DNA from: Bacillota bacterium
Lineage (GTDB): Bacteria; Bacillota; Dehalobacteriia; UBA4068
Length of the DNA: 5,023 bases
NCBI GenBank assembly: GCA_009778255.1
Contig: WRKD01000068.1
Span: 1 to 5,023, forward strand
Direction of reading: 5' to 3'
Shown here: positions 1-5,023 of the stretch, in pieces
Numbering within the stretch: position 1 is the first letter of the stretch
How the letters are laid out: each line of letters begins with the position of its first letter
The notes under the pieces: model-generated
What the model saw: only the letters and a program-made list of their open reading frames with translations
Told to the model about the DNA's origin: nothing
Databases searched by the model: none
Program-made: the position numbers and the translations under genes

Positions 1-33
1 CCCCGCCGTCTACTGCCCCCTGTGGAAGTAGAA

Positions 34-366
34 CTATCTACCCGCACCGCCACCTCCGGAACTGCTATTGCCTCCGCTGTATCCGCCGCCACTATGGAAG
101 CCACCACCGTGTAGCATTGATGCAGTATATTCATCCCCGCTTGCGTTATTTCTGGAAGCACCATATGGGGGCAGGTTTTTACGATAAGCCCAGTATTTGA
201 GTTTTTGTGTGAGCCAGAAATATGGAAACATTATGGCTGCAATTATAAGAATCCAGTCGGCAAAGAAGAATTTTCCCGTTTTAATTGAACCAAGGACGAT
301 AAATGGCACTATAACTACTAGTGTCAATTTTATCGAATGGAATAGCTCTTTCAAAAACTTTTTCAT
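34..366 (-). CDS. Small two-helix membrane protein with Gly/Ser-rich tail, function unknown
   Basis: This 110-residue protein matches no family I recognise. It begins with a basic amphipathic stretch (MKKFLKELFHSIK), followed by two hydrophobic segments at about residues 13-27 and 36-53, separated by a short loop with two lysines. A basic linker (KLKYWAYRKN) follows the second segment. The last 24 residues (87-110) are almost entirely Gly and Ser with a few His, Phe and Tyr. I infer an inner-membrane protein with a flexible tail. The tail resembles in composition the Gly-rich C-termini of TPM-domain (YgcG-like) membrane proteins, but no TPM domain is present, so this is only compositional. 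The ATG at 366 has an AGAGG ribosome binding site 8 bases upstream, which supports it as a real gene. It lies 36 bases after the stop of an SLH remnant. No cysteine or catalytic motif is seen. Confidence 0.7.
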   Translation of the reverse strand: MKKFLKELFHSIKLTLVVIVPFIVLGSIKTGKFFFADWILIIAAIMFPYFWLTQKLKYWAYRKNLPPYGASRNNASGDEYTASMLHGGGFHSGGGYSGGNSSSGGGGAGR

Positions 367-374
367 TTAGCTAA

Positions 375-379
375 CCTCT
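375..379 (-). promoter_or_regulatory. Ribosome binding site of the small membrane protein
   Basis: AGAGG on the minus strand, 8 bases before the ATG at 366. It is the main evidence that the short downstream reading frame is translated. I found no convincing -35/-10 promoter between this site and the SLH remnant, so the gene may be read from an upstream transcript. Confidence 0.6.
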
Positions 380-402
380 AACCCTATTGTGTACTCTACC
401 AA

Positions 403-540
403 CTACAAAAACCTCTGCAATATCGCCGCCAACTGCGCCCTAGTGGCAGTATCCTCGGGGTCGATCTTGTTATCACCTACACCCTGCATTATGCCCAGCT
501 TATACAATGCCTTCACCGCTTCTTTCGCATAATCGGCAAT
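403..540 (-). pseudogene. Remnant of an SLH (S-layer homology) domain, C-terminal end only
   Basis: Read on the minus strand from 540 to the TAG at 403-405, these 46 codons give 45 residues that fit the end of a C-terminal SLH motif: IADYAKEAVKALYKLGIMQG, then VGDNKIDPEDTATRAQLAAI and LQRFL. The hallmarks are the YA.EAV..LY helix, the G(I)M.G.GDN turn, the D.P....TRAQ motif and a closing hydrophobic helix. In the family, SLH motifs come in threes and anchor proteins to secondary cell wall polymers of Gram-positive-type envelopes. Here the frame has no start codon: it opens with ATT directly after in-frame TAG codons at 541-543 and 547-549, and the rest of the protein is absent. It begins 42 bases after the stop of the PstS-like gene, in the same frame but separated by stops. 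I infer the 3' end of a deleted surface-protein gene. Confidence 0.8.
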
Positions 541-582
541 CTACATCTAGCTGTATTTTTATTGTTGCGGAGTAGTTCTTAT

Positions 583-1536
583 TTATCGCTGCAATTTTCT
601 TAGGGTAACATATCCTTGCGAGGCTATCAGCATTTGTCCTTCAATAGATTGCAACCAACGGTACAATAAGCGTTCGGGGCTTTCTTCAGGCGCATCTTGG
701 CGGATTACTACGTAAAAGTTATTGACAAAAGGGTATTTTCCGCTAGCTATGGTATCGTTACCTGGAAAAACGCCATCCACCGAAAGAATTTTTATATTCG
801 GATCTTTTTCCATTTCCTCTACATAGTAATACATATTATATCCTATTGCAAATTGCCCGTTATCATAGTCGGCAATGGAGTTAATTATTTCAAACATGCC
901 CCAGGCAATATGGTTTTCCCGCGGTATCATCAGTGGCATCTCCCGCATCACCAGTTTTTTCATCAATGTTTGACTACCTGAGGTTTCATTGCGTTGATAG
1001 GCGGCAATTGGCGCGTCTTCACCGCCAACTTCCTGCCAATCGGTGATTTTTCCCGTATAAATATCGACAATCTGCTGTGTAGTCAGGTTATTAACAGGAT
1101 TTTGTACGTTGACAATAAATACCAGCCCATCGCGGCCAATCGGCGCTATTTCTAATTCACATGATTTTTCATTAACATATTCTTTAGCTTCATCCGGCAT
1201 TTCATAAACCACTAAAATATCTGTTTTGCCATCTACGAGATTTTTATAAGATTCATTTGTACCGCTAAACCCGGCGTATTTTTTGCACTCTTCACGGTCT
1301 TTTCCCATGATGATTGCGGCAAGCGCCTCGCCAAGCGGTATGGTAGACGTGGAACCATCCAGACGGGGAAATTCGCTTTCGCTCAATTCAAGCCCCAGCA
1401 CATCCGGGAAAGCTTCGTCAATAGTAAGCGCTAAATCGGGGTAAGCCGGGGTATCCGGCTCAACTGCTTTTTGCCCGCAACCACTAAGCAATATGGAAAG
1501 CGCGCATAGAATTGCCGCTGTTTTTATCCGCCACAT
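583..1536 (-). CDS. PstS-like substrate-binding lipoprotein (periplasmic binding protein type II)
   Basis: A complete 317-residue lipoprotein counted from the ATG at 1536. Residues 1-20 form a lipoprotein signal (MWRIKT, a hydrophobic core, then lipobox LSGC), with Cys20 as the lipidated residue. The mature part resembles PBP_like_2 (PstS-like) proteins. It has DGST at 60-63, the position of an anion-binding loop near the N-terminus. NPVNNLT at 146-152 and YTGKITDW at 160-167 form the characteristic hinge region. RNETSGSQT at 182-190 corresponds to the second anion-binding loop, and IGYNMYYYV follows near 232-240. Length is normal for the group. Phosphate or another oxyanion is a plausible ligand, but residues alone do not settle it. 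No pstC, pstA, pstB or phoU genes lie nearby, so it is an orphan binding protein that could serve a distant transporter or act as a sensor. It lies 32 bases after the WG-repeat gene, probably in one transcript. The usual GYVPLR end appears as GYVTLR. Confidence 0.85.
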   Translation of the reverse strand: MWRIKTAAILCALSILLSGCGQKAVEPDTPAYPDLALTIDEAFPDVLGLELSESEFPRLDGSTSTIPLGEALAAIIMGKDREECKKYAGFSGTNESYKNLVDGKTDILVVYEMPDEAKEYVNEKSCELEIAPIGRDGLVFIVNVQNPVNNLTTQQIVDIYTGKITDWQEVGGEDAPIAAYQRNETSGSQTLMKKLVMREMPLMIPRENHIAWGMFEIINSIADYDNGQFAIGYNMYYYVEEMEKDPNIKILSVDGVFPGNDTIASGKYPFVNNFYVVIRQDAPEESPERLLYRWLQSIEGQMLIASQGYVTLRKLQR

Positions 1537-1542
1537 AAAAAA

Positions 1543-1549
1543 CACCTCT
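1543..1549 (-). promoter_or_regulatory. Ribosome binding site that fixes the start of the PstS-like gene
   Basis: AGAGGTG on the minus strand lies 6 bases before the ATG at 1536. An earlier in-frame ATG at 1554 would add six residues (MKEVFF) but has no comparable site before it, and it would place this ribosome binding site inside the coding region. The later ATG also gives a compact lipoprotein signal with a short basic N-terminus. Both points favour 1536. Confidence 0.7.
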
Positions 1550-1568
1550 TTCATTGTATGCAGTATAA

Positions 1569-3257
1569 TTAATCGATAATTTCTTTCTTTAATTCAACCT
1601 TAAAAAACCAAGTTCCATCCGGTTTCAGGATACCGCCGTAATCGCCCTGCACCGCGCAAAAATACTCACCCATCCATTGCAGATAATCATACTCGAAATC
1701 CAATACCGGACCATTGACATCCAGTACACCAAATTTTGTAATATACGACATACCATAATAAAAATCGTCTTCCGGTGGCTTAGGATAATTCCATATATAT
1801 CCAATCACACAAGGGCGTCCATCTAACTGTATAACCTCGCTGCCACCATATGGCGCCCCCCAAGGCCCCCAACTACGCCGAACAAATGGAGTATTTCCGT
1901 GATAATAAACCTCACCTGTCTTTATATTTTCAACACCGGTGTTAGTAGTAAAAATGTCTCCTTCCAGACATTTTCTATATTTGTCTATATCAATTTTTTT
2001 AATCATTTTTCCGTCTTTACTGAGCAACTCTGATTCATAATCACCGCCAAGCAAATAATAGTCTCCTTCTTGGCAACTATATCTAATATGTTCAATTTTG
2101 CGCAAAGGCACAACGTACTCTCCGTTTATGTCAATGATCCCGTATCTTGATGTTTCTTCTTTAAAATCTATCCAACCATAGTTGGTATCTTCATGATCCT
2201 CAACAACAACTAGTGCTAAACCATTTTCATTATATCCTTTTGTATGTCTTACATCTGGATAAGCTGGCGCAACCACCAAACTACCGCTTTTATCGATGAA
2301 ACCGTAAAAATCATTAAAAACCCGCATTGCCCGACCATGTGAAAAAGCTAACCTATACATAAGCCAAGTCATATAATTGCCATTATATGTCCCAATAGCC
2401 CTATTGCCTTCGCAATCAATATATGAATATTCATATTGGTAGTCATCCGGATTTGTATCATATACGGCTGCTAATCCCTCAGAAAACAAAGGCGCGTTAT
2501 AGTATTGGCAGGGCAATATTTCCGTACCATCATAGTCGATCACACCCCACAAATCATCCTGGCAAACTGCAATAAATTCGTACTCGGCTATTTTATCTTC
2601 TCCATGACCGCTTCTGTACCATCCTTCCCAACAATACACTTCATCATATTGACCAAAAAATGACCCATCGATACTCACCACAGAGTAATACTCATACCAT
2701 TCTGAATTTATTCTATTACACCATTCCTGGTAATCCCAATTAAAATAATTAGTAGGAACACCCTGTTTAAGAGATGTTTTTCTAATCACATACGCGGCTT
2801 TATCGCCATATGTCAACAGCGTTACGCTATTATAAACAGGGTCACAAATGATTTGCCCTTTTTCGTCAACAAAACCATACAGGCAGGATTCAGGGAACCA
2901 ATAACCCTCACCATTAGGTTTTGCTTCTTGAATTTTCCCAATATAAGGGTATACCTTGCCATATTCATCCGAAGGAATAAACTCCCCTACAGATCCGCCA
3001 TAATAATGTACCGGCTCCAATGGTGGGGTATAAGGCGCAAGCGCAGCCAAGCGCTCCTCAAATGGGGATAATGGGATCGTCGATAATTCCACATTTTCAA
3101 TTGGTTGGGAATAAGGTTCAAGTTCCTCCAAGCGCTCCTCAAATGCTGACAAGGAGGTTGTAGATTGTTCCACATTTTCTATTGCGCAGCCGGTTACGGT
3201 TACCGCAATAAACAGAAAACAAACTAGTGGCGCTAAAAGCAAAAGATTTCTATTCAT
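1569..3257 (-). CDS. WG-repeat lipoprotein, cell-surface, function unknown
   Basis: A 562-residue protein with a lipoprotein signal: hydrophobic residues 5-20 and lipobox VTGC, Cys24 being the lipidation site. After it lie two tandem copies of a 27-residue segment (26-52 and 53-79), probably a flexible stalk. The rest carries degenerate WG repeats, pattern (Y/W/F)G(F/V/I)(I/V/L)D..G..(V/I)..P.Y: YGFVDEKGQIICDPVY near 127, LWGVIDYDGTEILPCQYY near 236, FYGFIDKSGSLVVAPAY near 317, RYGIIDINGEYVVP near 371, KFGVLDVNGPVLDFEYDY near 508 and a final YGGILKPDGTW near 540. Such repeats are thought to form beta-propeller-like or solenoid folds used in binding; no enzyme motif is visible. It is rich in Tyr, Trp, Asp and Glu, as expected for an exposed, possibly ligand-binding protein. 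The ATG at 3257 has AAGGTG 5 bases upstream (3263-3268). It starts 51 bases after recN and is followed 32 bases later by a PstS-like lipoprotein, suggesting co-expression. Confidence 0.85.
   Translation of the reverse strand: MNRNLLLLAPLVCFLFIAVTVTGCAIENVEQSTTSLSAFEERLEELEPYSQPIENVELSTIPLSPFEERLAALAPYTPPLEPVHYYGGSVGEFIPSDEYGKVYPYIGKIQEAKPNGEGYWFPESCLYGFVDEKGQIICDPVYNSVTLLTYGDKAAYVIRKTSLKQGVPTNYFNWDYQEWCNRINSEWYEYYSVVSIDGSFFGQYDEVYCWEGWYRSGHGEDKIAEYEFIAVCQDDLWGVIDYDGTEILPCQYYNAPLFSEGLAAVYDTNPDDYQYEYSYIDCEGNRAIGTYNGNYMTWLMYRLAFSHGRAMRVFNDFYGFIDKSGSLVVAPAYPDVRHTKGYNENGLALVVVEDHEDTNYGWIDFKEETSRYGIIDINGEYVVPLRKIEHIRYSCQEGDYYLLGGDYESELLSKDGKMIKKIDIDKYRKCLEGDIFTTNTGVENIKTGEVYYHGNTPFVRRSWGPWGAPYGGSEVIQLDGRPCVIGYIWNYPKPPEDDFYYGMSYITKFGVLDVNGPVLDFEYDYLQWMGEYFCAVQGDYGGILKPDGTWFFKVELKKEIID
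3021..3182 (-). repeat. Two tandem copies of an 81-base coding repeat
   Basis: Within the WG-repeat lipoprotein gene, two consecutive 81-base units encode 27-residue copies at residues 26-52 and 53-79. Both start IENVE.ST, continue with LS.FEERL and end .L.PY..P. An 18-base block (ccaagcgctcctcaaatg on the plus strand) recurs exactly at 3047-3064 and 3128-3145, 81 bases apart, as does the ccacattttc block. The copies have diverged by point changes, so the duplication is not brand new. A weak start of a third unit (LEPV) follows at residue 80. Confidence 0.9.
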
Positions 3258-3308
3258 ATAAGCACCTTATTTTGCAACTTAGTCCCCAACAACTACAATA
3301 ATAATTCC

Positions 3309-4976
3309 TCATTGATTGAACTGCGCCAATAACTCCCGGGCTTGGCTGCGGGTGATTTCGCTAATATTTTCTCCCGCTATCATGCGCGCCAGTTCCTCTA
3401 CCCTTTCTGCTCCCTCAATTTTTCTCACCATTATTTCTGTACGTCCTTCCGAAATATGCTTACTCACATGCAGTTGAAGGTTGGCGGCGGCGGCCATTAC
3501 CGGTGCATGTGTTACCACTATTGCTTGAGTAGTTTCTCCCACATAGGCTAAACGCTGCGCCACCGCATTCAATGCTAAGCCGCCCAAGCCGCTGTCGACT
3601 TCGTCGAAAACTAAAGTAGGCACTGAATCTAATTGAGCTAAAATAACTTTCATGGCCAATACAATGCGGGAAAGCTCTCCGCCGGAAGCTATTAATGCAA
3701 CCGGACGGTAATCTTCCCCCTCATTGGTACGTATCATATAACAGGCCTTTTCCAAACCTGTAGCGGAAGGTGGTTGCAATGAAAGCTCTATACGAAAGCT
3801 GGCATGATTCATACATAATAATTGCAGCTCTTTGTTTATAGCAGCAGCAAGCTTGGTCGCGGCAGATAAACGGGCGGCTGAAAGCAGCTTAGCCGATTTT
3901 TCATAAGCTTCTTTAGCTTCCTTAAGGGCTTTTTCGGTTTTACCTCCGGAATAATCCTGCTCTTCCAAATCATTTAATTCAAAACGCGCTTTATTAAGAT
4001 AATTCATCAAGTGGGCAGATTCACCGCCATATTTCTTTTTTAAGCGGCTCAATAAAGCTAAACGGCTTTCCAATTCATCTAAACGATGTGCATCCGTACC
4101 AATAGCTTCTGCATAATCTGCCAATTCTCTGGCAGCATCTTCTACCTCATAATAAAGCGATTCAACACGTTCGGCTAAAGATTGGGCTTGTTCATCAATT
4201 TGTATTATCTGCCTCAATACCTCTGCCGCCATAGATAAAGCTTCCGCCGCACCGGAGTTTTTGCTTAATTCATGTAAAGCTGTGGCAGATAAAGCTAAAA
4301 GCTTTTCCGCCTGACTAAGGCGTTGCGATTCACGGCGCAGCTCATCTTCTTCATTTTGTTTAAGCGCGGCTTTTTCCAACTCTTTTATTTCTACGCTTAA
4401 AACTGCCATGCGTTCTTGCTTTTTGGCTTTGTTTTGTTCATAATTATCGAAGAACTTTTGCTTTTCCTTCATTTGGGTATAGTTTTCTTCTACCTGTTTT
4501 TTAATTTGTAAAAGCGGCAAGCCACCATAATTATCCAATAAAAGCAATTGCTGCCCTTCTTCCAGTAATAGCATATGCTCCATTTGGCCATGTATATTCA
4601 GTAAAAGCCTACCCAGAATACGCAATTGCCCTAAGCTGAGGTTGCGTCCGTTCAATCGGCAATGACTGCGTCCGCCGCGTATTAATTCACGGCTTAAAAT
4701 CAAAGTATCGTCTTCTAAAGTCAAACCCATTTTTTGCAGAGTTAAATCAAGTTCTGCAGAAAATGGGCGTGTAAAAACTCCCTCGATCACACAGCGGTCA
4801 TAGCCGCTGCGAATGAAGCTATCTGTGGCGCGCGCTCCAATCAGCAAAGACACAGCGTCGATCACTAAAGATTTACCCGTTCCGGTTTCTCCGGTAAGAG
4901 CATTTAGTTTAAGTCCCAAAGATAAGCGCATTTGGCTAATTATAGCAAAATTTTCTACATAAAGTTCGTATAGCAT
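3309..4976 (-). CDS. recN: DNA repair protein RecN
   Basis: A complete 555-residue SMC-like ATPase, normal for RecN. In the family RecN acts in the cytoplasm on DNA double-strand breaks, tethering ends and helping RecA-dependent recombination. The N-terminal half of the ATPase carries Walker A GETGTGKS at 29-36 and the RecN-typical LNIHGQMEH near 126-134. A long Glu/Lys/Ala-rich coiled coil spans roughly 155-380 with the usual central break; LDELESRL and RLKKKYGG near 299-318 are familiar family blocks. The C-terminal ATPase half has the ABC signature ASGGELSR at 430-437, Walker B LVFDEVDSG near 455-463 and the switch histidine in VTHAP at His490. ELARMIAGENISE near 528-540 is the usual tail. 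I chose the ATG at 4976 because MLYELYVENFAII matches RecN N-termini; an in-frame ATG at 5021 would run into the upstream gene. No good ribosome binding site precedes it, but it starts one base after the previous stop, suggesting translational coupling. A few motif residues look unusual (see findings). Confidence 0.97.
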   Translation of the reverse strand: MLYELYVENFAIISQMRLSLGLKLNALTGETGTGKSLVIDAVSLLIGARATDSFIRSGYDRCVIEGVFTRPFSAELDLTLQKMGLTLEDDTLILSRELIRGGRSHCRLNGRNLSLGQLRILGRLLLNIHGQMEHMLLLEEGQQLLLLDNYGGLPLLQIKKQVEENYTQMKEKQKFFDNYEQNKAKKQERMAVLSVEIKELEKAALKQNEEDELRRESQRLSQAEKLLALSATALHELSKNSGAAEALSMAAEVLRQIIQIDEQAQSLAERVESLYYEVEDAARELADYAEAIGTDAHRLDELESRLALLSRLKKKYGGESAHLMNYLNKARFELNDLEEQDYSGGKTEKALKEAKEAYEKSAKLLSAARLSAATKLAAAINKELQLLCMNHASFRIELSLQPPSATGLEKACYMIRTNEGEDYRPVALIASGGELSRIVLAMKVILAQLDSVPTLVFDEVDSGLGGLALNAVAQRLAYVGETTQAIVVTHAPVMAAAANLQLHVSKHISEGRTEIMVRKIEGAERVEELARMIAGENISEITRSQARELLAQFNQ

Positions 4977-4977
4977 A

Positions 4978-5023
4978 TTATTGAGCCAATTCTTGCAAGC
5001 TTTCCGCCAGTTTATGCACATCT
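4978..5023 (-). CDS. 3' end of an upstream gene, possibly arginine repressor ArgR (partial)
   Basis: Only the last 14 codons and the TAA stop (4978-4980) lie in the window; they read DVHKLAESLQELAQ. The frame is open to the edge. The stop is one base before the recN ATG, an arrangement typical of a co-translated gene pair. In many Bacillota argR or nadK sits immediately upstream of recN, and an ending of the form 'D-V-x-K-L-x-x-x-L' would suit the last helix of ArgR. Fourteen residues cannot prove this, so the identity is a synteny-based guess. The fact that an upstream gene ends here is more secure than its name. Confidence 0.6.
   Translation of the reverse strand, partial: DVHKLAESLQELAQ

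Noticed and set aside
541..565. Possible terminator hairpin after the PstS-like gene
   Set aside because: The only pairing is TACA with TGTA around a six-base loop. The T-run lies on the plus strand, the wrong side for the minus-strand genes, and the stem is too weak.
697..981. Plus-strand open frame of 94 codons
   Set aside because: It lies wholly inside the PstS-like gene on the opposite strand, its product is His/Phe/Tyr-rich without domain-like features, and it has no supporting ribosome binding site.
1534..1554. Upstream ATG at 1554 as start of the PstS-like gene
   Set aside because: No ribosome binding site precedes it, whereas AGAGGTG lies at ideal distance before the ATG at 1536.
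2853..3071. Plus-strand open frame of 72 codons
   Set aside because: It is antisense to the WG-repeat lipoprotein and its product shows no recognisable features.
2987..3175. Minus-strand open frame of 62 codons with a repeated product
   Set aside because: Its internal repeat (HLRSAW.L.LIP) is only the tandem 81-base repeat of the lipoprotein gene read in another frame.
3258..3308. Promoter or terminator between recN and the WG-repeat gene
   Set aside because: No GC-rich hairpin with a T-run and no well-spaced -35/-10 pair could be found; only the ribosome binding site is clear.
3342..3551. Plus-strand open frame of 69 codons
   Set aside because: It is antisense to the conserved 3' end of recN, which is clearly the real gene.
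4977..5021. Upstream ATG at 5021 as start of recN
   Set aside because: The extra 15 residues do not resemble RecN and would overlap the end of the preceding gene in another frame.

Overview
The window looks like a piece of a Gram-positive-type Bacillota genome, probably Clostridia or a relative, with moderate GC. Four things point that way: recN follows another gene with almost no gap, two lipoproteins carry short Bacillota-style lipoboxes, a remnant of an S-layer homology (SLH) motif is present, and ribosome binding sites of the AGAGG/AAGGTG type precede several genes. I cannot name the genus. All supported genes lie on the minus strand, so transcription runs from the right edge towards position 1.

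From right to left: the last codons of an upstream gene (possibly the arginine repressor argR, by synteny only) end at 4978. One base later recN begins, a complete 555-residue SMC-like DNA repair ATPase (3309-4976). After 51 bases comes a 562-residue lipoprotein with degenerate WG (beta-propeller-like) repeats and a duplicated 27-residue segment just after its lipid-anchored cysteine (1569-3257). After another 32 bases comes a 317-residue lipoprotein of the PstS-like periplasmic-binding-protein type (583-1536). Close spacing, common orientation and no visible terminator suggest these three can be co-transcribed. recN has no evident functional link to the two surface lipoproteins, which may form a small accessory cargo attached downstream of a conserved repair gene.

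The stretch 367-582 holds no intact gene. It contains the last 45 codons of an SLH motif (403-540) without start codon or N-terminal part, the clear remnant of a lost S-layer-type surface protein. Next comes a small membrane protein with two hydrophobic segments and a Gly/Ser-rich tail (34-366). Bases 1-33 hold nothing I can identify.

I see no mobile element, CRISPR array, RNA gene or convincing terminator. The most interesting points are the SLH remnant, the unexplained pairing of a WG-repeat lipoprotein with an orphan PstS-like lipoprotein, the duplicated segment in the former, and several departures from my recollection of the RecN consensus around its ATPase motifs.
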